A stretch of 64,000 nt of DNA from Pirellulaceae bacterium (GTDB lineage: Bacteria > Planctomycetota > Planctomycetia > Pirellulales > Pirellulaceae): assembly GCA_023382975.1 (NCBI GenBank), contig JAHDXO010000020.1, forward strand, positions 62,001-126,000. The letters are read 5' to 3'. The notes beneath the pieces were generated by a model. It saw only the letters and a program-made list of their open reading frames with translations. It did not search any database and had not been told where the DNA came from. Position 1 is the first letter of the stretch. Each line of letters begins with the position of its first letter. Positions 1 to 9,315 of this stretch are shown in pieces. A program made the translations under genes and the position numbers.

Positions 1-353
1 GGTACATCTACATGCTCAAGCTGCATCACTTGGTGGACGACAAGGTTCACGCCCGCAGCACGGGTCCTTATTCGCTGATTACCCAACAGCCACTGGGCGG
101 CAAGGCCCGCTTCGGCGGCCAGCGGTTCGGCGAAATGGAAGTCTGGGCTCTGGAAGCCTACGGGGCAGCCTACATCCTGCAGGAATTGCTGACGGTGAAA
201 AGCGATGACGTCGAAGGACGCACGAAAATCTACGAGTCCATGGTCAAAGGGGAGAATACGCTCGAAGCCGGCACGCCCGCCAGTTTCGACGTGTTGACCA
301 ACGAGATCCGGGGCTTGGCTTTGAATATGCAGTTGGAGAAACGCCGCATCTAA
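1..353 (+). CDS. rpoB: RNA polymerase beta subunit, C-terminal end (partial)
   Basis: This is the last 117 or so codons of the RNA polymerase beta subunit; the gene enters from the left edge of the window. The reading frame is open from base 3. It carries the conserved C-terminal beta signature: KLHHLVDDKVHARSTGPYS, then QQPLGGKARFGGQRFGEME and VWALEAYGAAYILQELLTVK, the region that contacts beta' and lies near the active centre. It ends with a TAA stop 53 bases before rpoC, the usual rpoB-rpoC order, and the two genes are almost certainly co-transcribed. No frameshift is visible in the part present. Confidence 0.97.
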   Translation, partial: YIYMLKLHHLVDDKVHARSTGPYSLITQQPLGGKARFGGQRFGEMEVWALEAYGAAYILQELLTVKSDDVEGRTKIYESMVKGENTLEAGTPASFDVLTNEIRGLALNMQLEKRRI

Positions 354-406
354 CCGGTGACGGCGTCGGTACGATCTGCACACATCCTCGAAAGGAGCAC
401 GGGCAC

Positions 407-3400
407 ATGACCATCGGCGAAAGCTCGTATGACCGGATTAACGATTACGCGTCGGTCAAGATCAGCCTGGCTAGGCCGCATGACATTCGGAGCTGGTCGT
501 TCGGCGAAGTGAAGAAGCCGGAAACGATCAACTACCGCACCTACCGTCCCGAAAAGGACGGCCTGTTCTGCGAACGGATTTTCGGTCCGGAGAAGGACTG
601 GGAATGCGCCTGCGGCAAGTACCGCGGCATGAAATACAAGGGGATGATCTGCGACCGCTGCGGCGTCAAGGTGACGCACTCGCGTGTCCGCCGCAAGCGG
701 ATGGGGCATATCGAGCTGGCGGCTCCCGTCGTTCATATCTGGTTCTTCAAGGCCATGCCAAGCCGGCTGGGAAACCTGCTGGACATGAAGACCACCAGCC
801 TGGAGAAGGTGGTCTATTTCCAGGACTATGTGGTCATCAACCCGGGAAGCACGGACTTGGAAGCCAAGCAGTTGTTGACCGAGGACGAATACCGCGCGGC
901 CCGCGAACAGTGGGGCGACGGAGCGTTCGAAGTGGACATGGGCGCCGAGGGTGTGCGCAAGCTGCTGATGAACCTGGACTTGGTCAAGTTGTCCGACGAG
1001 CTGCGTGTCGAGTTGATGGAGACGAACTCGAAGCAGAAACGCAAGGACTTGATCAACCGGCTGAAGATTGTGGAGTCGATCCGCGACAGCGACAACAAGC
1101 CAGAGTGGATGGTGCTGGACGTCATCCCCGTGATTCCGCCGGATCTGCGCCCCCTGGTGTTGCTGGATTCGGGCAACTTCGCCACCAGCGATCTCAACGA
1201 CCTGTACCGCCGTATCATCAACCGGAACAACCGCCTGCGCAAACTGGTGGATTTGAATGCGCCCGAGGTGATCATCCGCAATGAAAAACGCATGCTGCAG
1301 CAGTCGGTCGACGCCCTGTTCGACAACAATCGCTGCAAGCGTCCCGTGCTGGGCAGCAGCAACCGGCCTCTGAAATCGTTGACCGACATGATCAAGGGCA
1401 AGCAGGGCCGCTTCCGCGAAAACTTGCTTGGAAAACGCGTCGATTATTCGGCCCGAAGCGTTATCGTCGTCGGGCCTCGACTGAAGCTGCACCAGTGCGG
1501 CCTGCCGAAGAAAATCGCCTTGGAACTGTTCCAGCCGTTCATCATCCGCAAACTGAAGGAACTGGGGCACGCCGACACGATCAAGAGCGCCAAGAAGATG
1601 CTCGAGCGCAAGGACGAGGAAGTGTGGGACATCCTCGAATCGGTGATTCAGAATCACCCCGTGCTGCTGAACCGGGCGCCGACGCTGCACCGCATGGGCA
1701 TCCAGGCGTTCGAGCCGGTGCTGGTCGAGGGCAACGCCATCCACCTGCACCCGTTGGTGTGCAAGGGCTTCAATGCGGACTTCGACGGCGACCAGATGGC
1801 AGTTCACCTGCCGCTGTCGATCGAGGCGCAGGTCGAGGCGCACACGCTGATGATGTCGACGAACAACATTTTCGGTCCGGCCAACGGCAAACCGATCATG
1901 AGCCCTTCGCAAGACATCGTGATGGGCTGTTATTTCATCACCCTGATGCTGCCCAACCGGCGAGGCGAGGGCATGGTGTTTGCCTCGATGGAAGAAGCCG
2001 ATCTGGCCTACGCACTGGGCGTGATCGAACTGCATGCGAAGATCAAGGTCAAGCTACCGCCCCATCGCAAGGTCAAGACGGACGATGATTCGGGGAAGCC
2101 CGGCGAGTTGATCGAGACCACCGTCGGGCGCGTGATCTACAATATGAGCCTGCCCGCGGGCATGGACTACTACAATATCCCGCTGCGCTCCAGCGAGTTG
2201 GCCACGGTCATCTCCGACTGCTACCAGCGTCTGGGCCGCCGCGCCACGATCACACTGCTGGACGACATGAATGCCGTGGGATTTCAGCAGAGCACCCTCA
2301 GCGGACTCTCGTTCGCCACCGACGACTTGGTCACCCCGGACTCGAAGGTCCGGCACATCGCGGAGGCTGAAAAGCAGGTGCTGAAGTACAAGAAGCTGTA
2401 CGACCGCGGCGTCATCACCGAACAGGAACGGTACAACCAGGTGCTCGACACGTGGACCCACGCCCGCGAAAAGATCACCACGGAGATGATGGAGGCCATG
2501 AAGTCCGACGACCGCGGCGGAACCGGCTACGTCAACCCCGTGTACCTGATGGCTCACTCCGGTGCTCGTGGCGGTATCGAGCAGATTCGGCAGTTGGCCG
2601 GGATGCGGGGTCTGATGGCCAAACCGACGGGCGAGATCATCGAGACGCCGATCAAGGCGAATTTCCGCGAGGGCTTGAGCGTGCTGGAGTACTTCAGTTC
2701 GACGCACGGTGCTCGCAAAGGCTTGGCCGATACGGCACTGAAGACGGCCGACTCGGGATATCTGACCCGAAAACTGGCGGACGTCGCCCAGAACGTGGTG
2801 GTCACCACCGAAGACTGCGGCACATCGCAGGGCATTACCAAGGGAGTGATCTACCGCGGCGAGAAGGTCGAAGTCAAGCTGGCCGAAGCCATCGTGGGCC
2901 GCGTCAGCCGACAGAACATCGTCAATCCGATCACCGATGAAGTAATCGTCCGCGAGAACGAGATGATCACGCTGGACGTCGCCCGCAGGATCGAGGATTT
3001 GGGCCTCGAAAAAATCCAGGTGCGCAGCCCGTTGACATGCGAAGCCTCCCTGGGAGTTTGCCGCCGCTGCTACGGCATGGACCTGTCCAGCGGAACCTTG
3101 GTCGAAGAAGGCATGGCGGTGGGCATCATCGCCGCGCAGAGTATCGGCGAGCCGGGAACCCAGTTGACCATGCGTACGTTCCACATCGGCGGCACGGTGA
3201 ATACCAGCGTCGAGGAGAGCGAGTCCCGCGCCAAACGAGGCGGTATCGTGAAGTTCACCCGGATGCGATTCGTCCGCAACGAAGAGGGCAAATGCATCGT
3301 GCTGACGCGCAGCGGCGAAATCTCCATTCTCGACCCGAAGGGCCGCGAATTGGAGAAGTGCGAAGTTCCCACCGGTGCCGAACTGCTGGTCGAAGAGAAC

Positions 3401-4777
3401 CAGGAGATCAAGGCCGGTCAAAGCCTGTGCCAGTGGGATCCGCACAGCATCCCGATTCTGGCCGAGGTGTCCGGCCGGGTGCGTTTTGAAGACATCGTCG
3501 AAGGCGAAACGATGCGGATGGAAAAGGACCCCAGCGGCACGGTGCGCCGCATGATCGTCGATCACAAGGGGGAATTGCACCCGCAGATTGTGCTCGAGGA
3601 CGGCGACGGCAAGCCGCTGGACGTGTACTATCTGCCCGAACGGGCGCATATCGAAGCCGCCGAAGGCGAATACATCGCAGCCGGTTCGGTGCTGGCCAAG
3701 ACGCCCCGCGAGGCGTCCGGGATCACGGACATCACGGGCGGTCTGCCGCGCGTCACGGAGATTTTCGAAGCCCGCAAGCCGAAGGATCCGTCGGTGATCG
3801 CCGAGGTGGATGGCGTAGTGGAAATCCTGGGCGAAAAACGCCGCGGGAAGCGAACCATCGTGGTCCGCAGCGATTCGGGCATCGAACGGGAACACTTGGT
3901 ACCGCACGGCAAGCGTTTTCTCGTCCATGCCGGCGACGTCGTCCGTGCCGGCCAGGCGCTGGTCGACGGACCGCTGGTGCCCCACGACATTTTGCGCGTC
4001 TCGGGCGAGGAGGCGGTGCAGCAGTACCTGACGCATGAAATCCAGGGCGTGTACCGCAGCCAGCGGGTGGAAATCAACGACAAGCACATCGAGATCATTG
4101 TCGCCCGCATGTTGCGCAAGGTCCGGGTCGAGAACGCGGGCGATACGAACCTGCTGCCCGGTCTGGTCATGGACCGCTTCGATTTCCGCAAAGTCAACCA
4201 AGACTTGGCGAAGTGCGTGAAGGTCACCGACAAAGGCGATACCGAGTTTGCTCCCGGCACCATCGTTCCCAAAGAGGTCTTGGAGCAGGCCAACAACCAG
4301 ATCGAAGCGCTCGGCGGCGAGCCGGCCAAAGCGACACGGCCCAAGGCCGCCACGGCCAGTACGCAGTTGCTGGGCATCACCAAGGCCTCGGTGCAGAGTT
4401 CCAGTTTTATCTCCGCGGCCAGTTTCCAGGAAACCACCAAAGTTCTGACCGAAGCCGCTTTGGCGGGCAAGACGGATCACTTGGTGGGGTTGAAGGAGAA
4501 CGTGATCCTCGGACATCTGATTCCTGCCGGAACCGGATTCCACACCTTCCAGGACGCCGAAGTCCGCTTTCGCCCCGAGGCACTCACCGCCCTGTCGGCC
4601 GAAGCGCCGTCGGCCCTGGAGACGAGTTTCCCCCTCTTGCAGGATGCTGTCGCATCGGATTCGATGGACATGGAAGACGACGATTCCGACGAGACCGCCG
4701 TCCGGGCCACCGAGGGGGTGCGGACATTCGAAGACTACTTCGGCAAGGACGAAGATTTGGACGATGACGAGGCTTGA
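407..4777 (+). CDS. rpoC: DNA-directed RNA polymerase subunit beta'
   Basis: Catalytic beta' subunit of RNA polymerase, 1456 residues, full length for a bacterial RpoC without large lineage inserts. The N-terminal zinc ribbon is C67, C69, C82 and C85. The absolutely conserved NADFDGD loop lies at residues 456-462, with D458, D460 and D462 as the Mg2+ ligands. A second cysteine cluster of the form C-x7-C-x2-C (CEASLGVCRRC) follows, then the trigger-loop region, and the C-terminus is a strongly acidic tail. The start is fixed by an AAGGAG ribosome site at 392-397, ten bases before the ATG. It lies between rpoB and rpsL in the classic str-region order. Confidence 0.99.
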   Translation: MTIGESSYDRINDYASVKISLARPHDIRSWSFGEVKKPETINYRTYRPEKDGLFCERIFGPEKDWECACGKYRGMKYKGMICDRCGVKVTHSRVRRKRMGHIELAAPVVHIWFFKAMPSRLGNLLDMKTTSLEKVVYFQDYVVINPGSTDLEAKQLLTEDEYRAAREQWGDGAFEVDMGAEGVRKLLMNLDLVKLSDELRVELMETNSKQKRKDLINRLKIVESIRDSDNKPEWMVLDVIPVIPPDLRPLVLLDSGNFATSDLNDLYRRIINRNNRLRKLVDLNAPEVIIRNEKRMLQQSVDALFDNNRCKRPVLGSSNRPLKSLTDMIKGKQGRFRENLLGKRVDYSARSVIVVGPRLKLHQCGLPKKIALELFQPFIIRKLKELGHADTIKSAKKMLERKDEEVWDILESVIQNHPVLLNRAPTLHRMGIQAFEPVLVEGNAIHLHPLVCKGFNADFDGDQMAVHLPLSIEAQVEAHTLMMSTNNIFGPANGKPIMSPSQDIVMGCYFITLMLPNRRGEGMVFASMEEADLAYALGVIELHAKIKVKLPPHRKVKTDDDSGKPGELIETTVGRVIYNMSLPAGMDYYNIPLRSSELATVISDCYQRLGRRATITLLDDMNAVGFQQSTLSGLSFATDDLVTPDSKVRHIAEAEKQVLKYKKLYDRGVITEQERYNQVLDTWTHAREKITTEMMEAMKSDDRGGTGYVNPVYLMAHSGARGGIEQIRQLAGMRGLMAKPTGEIIETPIKANFREGLSVLEYFSSTHGARKGLADTALKTADSGYLTRKLADVAQNVVVTTEDCGTSQGITKGVIYRGEKVEVKLAEAIVGRVSRQNIVNPITDEVIVRENEMITLDVARRIEDLGLEKIQVRSPLTCEASLGVCRRCYGMDLSSGTLVEEGMAVGIIAAQSIGEPGTQLTMRTFHIGGTVNTSVEESESRAKRGGIVKFTRMRFVRNEEGKCIVLTRSGEISILDPKGRELEKCEVPTGAELLVEENQEIKAGQSLCQWDPHSIPILAEVSGRVRFEDIVEGETMRMEKDPSGTVRRMIVDHKGELHPQIVLEDGDGKPLDVYYLPERAHIEAAEGEYIAAGSVLAKTPREASGITDITGGLPRVTEIFEARKPKDPSVIAEVDGVVEILGEKRRGKRTIVVRSDSGIEREHLVPHGKRFLVHAGDVVRAGQALVDGPLVPHDILRVSGEEAVQQYLTHEIQGVYRSQRVEINDKHIEIIVARMLRKVRVENAGDTNLLPGLVMDRFDFRKVNQDLAKCVKVTDKGDTEFAPGTIVPKEVLEQANNQIEALGGEPAKATRPKAATASTQLLGITKASVQSSSFISAASFQETTKVLTEAALAGKTDHLVGLKENVILGHLIPAGTGFHTFQDAEVRFRPEALTALSAEAPSALETSFPLLQDAVASDSMDMEDDDSDETAVRATEGVRTFEDYFGKDEDLDDDEA

Positions 4778-4877
4778 CAATCGCCCGGTTGGCGGTATTC
4801 TCAGGAGTTTTCCGCAGGTACATGCTGATCAAGGTCTACAACCGCAATTTTTCAGAACGTAGTAGAAAAGGCAAGAC

Positions 4878-5246
4878 ATGCCCACGATCAACCAGTTAGT
4901 CCGCAAACGCCGCCAAAGCCAGCGCAAGATTACCAAAGCGCCGGTGTTGGAAGCATGCCCGCAGAAGCAGGGTGTCTGCTTGCAGGTACGGACAATGACG
5001 CCCAAGAAACCCAACTCGGCGCTGCGGAAAATTACCAGAGTCCGGTTGTCCAACGGAAAAGAAGTGACCGTGTACATCCCGGGCGAGGGACACAACTTGC
5101 AGGAGCACTCGATCGTGCTGGTTCGCGGCGGACGTGTCCGCGATCTGCCAGGCGTGCGGTATCAAGTGATCCGCGGTGCCCTGGATACCCTGGGAGTCAA
5201 CGGTCGAAAACAATCCCGCAGCCGCTACGGAGCCAAGAGGAAGTAA
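4878..5246 (+). CDS. rpsL: 30S ribosomal protein S12
   Basis: Ribosomal protein S12, 122 residues, a decoding-centre protein of the small subunit. It starts MPTINQLVRK and contains the invariant TPKKPNSALRK loop (both lysines present) and the PGEGHNLQEHS loop. The residues commonly altered in streptomycin resistance look wild type. It follows rpoC after a 100-base gap with a weak AAAAGG ribosome site. Its 3' end carries the ribosome site of rpsG. Confidence 0.98.
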   Translation: MPTINQLVRKRRQSQRKITKAPVLEACPQKQGVCLQVRTMTPKKPNSALRKITRVRLSNGKEVTVYIPGEGHNLQEHSIVLVRGGRVRDLPGVRYQVIRGALDTLGVNGRKQSRSRYGAKRK

Positions 5247-5250
5247 ACGT

Positions 5251-5721
5251 ATGGGTCGCATCACCTCCAGTCGGACACAACTCAAGCCGGATCCGCGCCA
5301 CAACTCGATCCTGGCTAGCAAATTCATCAATTGCCTGATGTGGGACGGCAAGAAGAGCGTCGCGCAGAACGTGTTCTATGACGCCCTGGACGATCTCAAG
5401 CGGCGTCTGCCCGAGCGGGAGCCCATCGAGGTCTTCCACACGGCCCTGGACAACGTCAAGCCGCACATCGAGGTTCGCTCGAAGCGAGTGGGCGGAGCCT
5501 CCTATCAGGTGCCCATGCAGGTCAACCGCAACCGCCAGCAGTCCCTGGCGATCCGCTGGATTTTGATGGCGGTTCGCGAGAAGAAAGGGCGTCCGACGGC
5601 CATCAAGCTGGCCGACGAGTTGTTTGCGGCTTTCAATCGCGAGGGCTCCGCGATGACTCGTCGCGAAAACACCCACCGCATGGCCGAAGCGAACAAGGCA
5701 TTTGCCCACTTTGCTTGGTAA
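5251..5721 (+). CDS. rpsG: 30S ribosomal protein S7
   Basis: Ribosomal protein S7, 156 residues, the head-assembly protein that binds 16S rRNA. The start at MGRITSSRTQ is chosen because a purine-rich AAGAGGAAG site at 5235-5243, overlapping the end of rpsL, sits just before it. An upstream in-frame start inside rpsL would add an unrelated 25-residue extension. Conserved features are SKFINCLMWDGKK near the N-terminus, the basic VGGASYQVPMQV beta-hairpin region, and a C-terminus ending near NKAFAHFAW. Four bases separate it from rpsL, so translation is probably coupled. Confidence 0.97.
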   Translation: MGRITSSRTQLKPDPRHNSILASKFINCLMWDGKKSVAQNVFYDALDDLKRRLPEREPIEVFHTALDNVKPHIEVRSKRVGGASYQVPMQVNRNRQQSLAIRWILMAVREKKGRPTAIKLADELFAAFNREGSAMTRRENTHRMAEANKAFAHFAW

Positions 5722-5839
5722 CGGTGCGGCATCCCCGAAGCCGCGACCGGAGACGGTGCGACGGACGCCGCGCATTCGGGGCAGAAAGACCGAAGATCGG
5801 ATGGGTGGCGAGGCGCCCGTCCGGAGACTCTAGCAGACG

Positions 5840-5870
5840 CGCCGCGGTCCCTGGCTGCGGCGTTCTTTTT
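5840..5870 (+). terminator. Rho-independent terminator or attenuator between rpsG and EF-G
   Basis: CGCCGC (5840-5845) pairs with GCGGCG (5857-5862) across an 11-base loop, and TTCTTTTT follows immediately (5863-5870). It lies in the 174-base gap after rpsG and ends 25 bases before the EF-G start codon. It could end the str transcript, or act as an attenuator for the EF-G gene. No separate promoter for EF-G is obvious after it. Confidence 0.5.
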
Positions 5871-5895
5871 GCGCTACCCGCGCGAAGCAGCCAGC

Positions 5896-7977
5896 ATGAA
5901 ACGGCAGATCGACAACCTACGCAACATCGGGATCATCGCCCATATCGATGCCGGCAAGACGACCGTCACCGAGCGTATGCTGTTCTACAGCGGCGCCAAA
6001 CATCGCGTGGGGATGGTCGATATGGGCACCACCGAGACGGACTGCGATCCCGAGGAGCAGGACCGCGGGATAACGATCTACTCGGCCTGCGTGACCTTCG
6101 ATTGGAAACACGTCCACGTCAATCTGCTCGACACGCCGGGACACGTGGATTTCACCGCCGAGGTCGAACGCTGTCTGCGCGTATTGGACGGCGCAGTCGT
6201 TGTGTTCAGCGCGCGGGAAGGCGTCGAAGCTCAGAGCGAGACCGTCTGGCGGCAGGCCGACCGGTATCGGGTTCCGCGCATCGCCTTTATCAACAAGATG
6301 GATCGCGAAGGGGCCGATTTCGAGACCACGTTGGAAGAGATCCACCAACGGCTGCACGGCAACCCGGTCGCTGTTCAGATCCCGATCGGGGCCGGACCGG
6401 CGCACACGAAGACCCCGTTTCGCGGCGTCGTCGATCTGATCGACATGAAGTTGCTGGTCTTCGACGCTCAGTCGGAGGGCCGCAATATCGAGATTCAGGA
6501 AATCCCCGCGGACTGCCTGGATTTGGCCCATCTTTGGCGCGAGGCCATGCTCGACCGGCTGTACAGTCACAGCGACCAGATGATGGAATTGGCATTGCAG
6601 GAGGAACCGATCCCGGCTGATCTGATCCGACGGGTCATTCGGGATGCCACCATCCATCTGCAGATTCAGCCGGTCCTGTGCGGTTCGGCGCTTCACGGCA
6701 TCGGAGTTCAACCGATCCTGGATGCGGTCGCCGACTACTTGCCGAGCCCGCTGGACGTGCCGCCGGTCCAGGGCATCAGCATGAAGAAGAAGGACGCGAC
6801 CGAACTCAGGAGGCCGAGTGCCGATGAGCCGTTTTGCGGGCTGGTGTTCAAGGTGCTGCCAGCCCGAACCGGCGATCTTTCCTGGGTACGCATCTACTCG
6901 GGGGAATTGAAGCCGAATTCGCGGGTGCTGAATCCGGGAAAAGACAAGAAGGAAAACGTCGCGCAATTGTGGCGGATTCATGCCACGAAACGCGAGGAGC
7001 AAGTGGACAAAGGCGAATCCGGCGATATTGTGGCGATCGTCGGCCTTCGCCACTCGGTCACCGGCGATACGGTGTGCGACACTCGCGAGCCGGTGCTGCT
7101 CGAAGCCATCCGGTTTCCGGAGACCGTGATTTCGATGGCCATCGAGCCCGAGAGCGCCACGGAGCGAGACAAACTCGCCGCGACGCTGGACATGCTCAAG
7201 CGGCAGGATCCAACCGTTCAGATCGCCTCCGGCGAAACCGGCCAGACGCTGATCAGCGGAATGGGCGAACTGCATCTCGAAGTGATCAAGAACCGCTTGT
7301 TGCGGGACTTCAATCTGAAAGTCAAGTTCCACAGGCCGCAAGTCAGTTATCGCGAGACGATCGAGCAGGCAGTCGAAGTGTGGGGCGAGTGTCATCGGCA
7401 CCTCGGCGGCCAGCCGTTGTTCGCCCGGCTGCAAGTGCGATTGGAGCCGCTGCCAGGCGACGCCTCGACGGTGATCGTGCTGAATCAGTGCCCGCCCGAC
7501 ACGCTGCCGATCGAGCTGTTGGACGCGGCGGTCGAGGAACTGCGGGCCTGCGCGCATGGCGGCGGGCAGATCGCCGGCTATCCGCTGATGAAGCTCAAGG
7601 TAACCGTGCTGGGCGGCGAGTCTCACCACGAGACGTCCAACGAGACCGCCTTCCGCATCGCGGCCAACGACGCTTTTCACAAGGGTTTGGAGCAGGGGCG
7701 TCCCGTTCTGCTCGAACCAATCATGAAGCTGAACATCACCACCCCCCAAGACTATCTGGGCGACTTTGTGGGAGATCTTCAGCAGCGCCGGGCCTTGATC
7801 GCCCGCACGGACAGTCGCGGCGCGTTCAGCGTGATCGAGGCCCATGCGCCGCTGAAAGAATTGTTCGGCTATTCCAGCGCCATGCGCAGTCTGAGCCAGG
7901 GCCGCGCAGGTTGCTCGATGGAACCGCTTCGCTACGCCCCGGCTCCGCCCGAAGTCGCCAAGAACTATCTGATGTGA
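5896..7977 (+). CDS. fusA: Elongation factor G, EFG2/spdEFG2 type
   Basis: Translational GTPase of the EF-G family, 693 residues. The start at MKRQIDNLRNIG is chosen because it matches the family N-terminus; an ATG nine codons upstream is less likely. GTPase motifs are AHIDAGKTT (G1), DTPGHVDF (G3) and NKMD (G4). The switch and domain I wording (VTFDWK, VERCLRVLDGAV, GVEAQSETVWRQAD) is closer to mitochondrial EFG2, the ribosome-recycling factor, than to EFG1. The family is known to split into spdEFG1 (translocation) and spdEFG2 (recycling) in planctomycetes, spirochaetes and some deltaproteobacteria. The other half of the pair is at 20925-23015. Assigning recycling to this copy is an inference from sequence resemblance. 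Confidence 0.9.
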   Translation: MKRQIDNLRNIGIIAHIDAGKTTVTERMLFYSGAKHRVGMVDMGTTETDCDPEEQDRGITIYSACVTFDWKHVHVNLLDTPGHVDFTAEVERCLRVLDGAVVVFSAREGVEAQSETVWRQADRYRVPRIAFINKMDREGADFETTLEEIHQRLHGNPVAVQIPIGAGPAHTKTPFRGVVDLIDMKLLVFDAQSEGRNIEIQEIPADCLDLAHLWREAMLDRLYSHSDQMMELALQEEPIPADLIRRVIRDATIHLQIQPVLCGSALHGIGVQPILDAVADYLPSPLDVPPVQGISMKKKDATELRRPSADEPFCGLVFKVLPARTGDLSWVRIYSGELKPNSRVLNPGKDKKENVAQLWRIHATKREEQVDKGESGDIVAIVGLRHSVTGDTVCDTREPVLLEAIRFPETVISMAIEPESATERDKLAATLDMLKRQDPTVQIASGETGQTLISGMGELHLEVIKNRLLRDFNLKVKFHRPQVSYRETIEQAVEVWGECHRHLGGQPLFARLQVRLEPLPGDASTVIVLNQCPPDTLPIELLDAAVEELRACAHGGGQIAGYPLMKLKVTVLGGESHHETSNETAFRIAANDAFHKGLEQGRPVLLEPIMKLNITTPQDYLGDFVGDLQQRRALIARTDSRGAFSVIEAHAPLKELFGYSSAMRSLSQGRAGCSMEPLRYAPAPPEVAKNYLM

Positions 7978-8019
7978 AGCCTCTTCCGGGCAATCAAAGT
8001 CAAGGCCTGGGGACCGCGA

Positions 8020-9315
8020 CTATCCCTCATACCCGGAGGTTGCCGCGGCGCGGCGCCAGAACTGGGCATGGTCGGTCATGCCGAGCAGTTCGTACAGTCG
8101 GATGAGTTCCGAGCGTGCCTCGCTGTCGTTCGGATTGCGGCCAGCACGCCGCTCGAGCGTATGGATCTGGACGCGGGTATCGAGGATCTTGCGGTGCATG
8201 GCCAGATGCTGCTCGGCCCGCTCGCGCTGGCCCTGCCGGGCGCAGATCTGGCCGAGGACGTAGTGCGCCTGGAAGTTCATCGGATCCAGTTCCAGCAGTC
8301 GCTGGATGATCTCCATCGCTTCCAGCGCACGGTTCTGGCTCAGCATCAACTGGCCGCTGAATAGCATGGCGTCGGTTGCCTTCGGATCGTCGGCCAGGAT
8401 CTGCTCGACGATCTCCGTGGCGCGAGCCGTTTCGCCTTCGAGCATCAGCAGCTTTGCTTCGGTCAGACGGTGGCGAGCTACCAGTTCCGGCGATCTTGCG
8501 GCGAGGAGGTCAAAGTGCCTGCGCGCTGGGCCACGCTGGCCGATCGTGATCAGCGTGTTGACTAACTTCAGTCGGTCTTCGTTAGCGCCCCGCGCGTCCA
8601 ATTCGACGACCCGCTCGAGCGATTCGATCACCCGTTCGTCGTAGCCGCCATCTTCGTACACCATCGCCATGCGGCGCCAAGGCTCCGGATCGTCAGGATG
8701 CATCTCGACCAGCTCCGCGCAGTGCTCCAGCACCTCTTTCTCGCGGCCCAGATCGTATCGCAGGTCGACGGCCAGCCGCAACAATCGCTCGTAATCCGGC
8801 GTGCCTTGACCGATCTGAAGTGCGGCGCCGAGCAACCAATCGGCCTGCGCCAGACGGCCGCTGTGGATAAACACGTCGATGGCCATCGACAGATCGTCTA
8901 AAGAACATTTGGTGGGAAGGACGCTGTTCAACGATTCCTCGATCGCCTGAGCCTGCGAGATGCGGCGATCCGGATCGTACACGCCTCGCAGCGTGAGCGA
9001 TGCGCACAGCAGCAAACGGGCCGAATCTTCGTGGCGGCCGTTCCGCTGGAGGTATTCGCGCAGCAGCGACTCGGTGCGATGCATCCGCTCGATCGAGTCG
9101 GCGGGCTGTGCAAGCGACTGGCGCAACAGTTGACGCGATTGCTGAAGCAATGGTTCCCCCGTGCTCAGCATCGACCAGCCGGCCCACGCGGCCAGAGCCA
9201 GAGCGACGGTGCCCAGCAAGACGACGACAGTTCGCACCACGCGGCGATTGAACTCCGGATCCTTACCGGCTAGATCCTGGTCAGGGTCGTCGCCCCATGC
9301 CTTCGACAAGTTCAT
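8020..9315 (-). CDS. Membrane-anchored tetratricopeptide-repeat protein
   Basis: A 431-residue protein with a single N-terminal membrane segment (about residues 26-48, VVVLLGTVALALAAWAGW) preceded by a charged cytoplasmic end, then helical TPR-like repeats to the C-terminus. Examples are PWRRMAMVYEDGGYDERVIE and HYVLGQICARQGQRERAEQH. Such proteins scaffold complexes at the inner membrane; no enzymatic motif is seen. Its start overlaps the 3' end of the CRTAC1 gene by 35 bases on the same strand, so the two form a coupled pair. TPR and FG-GAP/CRTAC1 proteins are often neighbours in planctomycetes. Its 3' end converges on the EF-G gene with a 42-base gap. Confidence 0.8.
   Translation of the reverse strand: MNLSKAWGDDPDQDLAGKDPEFNRRVVRTVVVLLGTVALALAAWAGWSMLSTGEPLLQQSRQLLRQSLAQPADSIERMHRTESLLREYLQRNGRHEDSARLLLCASLTLRGVYDPDRRISQAQAIEESLNSVLPTKCSLDDLSMAIDVFIHSGRLAQADWLLGAALQIGQGTPDYERLLRLAVDLRYDLGREKEVLEHCAELVEMHPDDPEPWRRMAMVYEDGGYDERVIESLERVVELDARGANEDRLKLVNTLITIGQRGPARRHFDLLAARSPELVARHRLTEAKLLMLEGETARATEIVEQILADDPKATDAMLFSGQLMLSQNRALEAMEIIQRLLELDPMNFQAHYVLGQICARQGQRERAEQHLAMHRKILDTRVQIHTLERRAGRNPNDSEARSELIRLYELLGMTDHAQFWRRAAATSGYEG

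Noticed and set aside
350..4780. Very long minus-strand open frames opposite rpoC (561 and 908 codons)
   Set aside because: They are mirror-frame shadows caused by high GC and codon bias of rpoC; their translations have no domain features.
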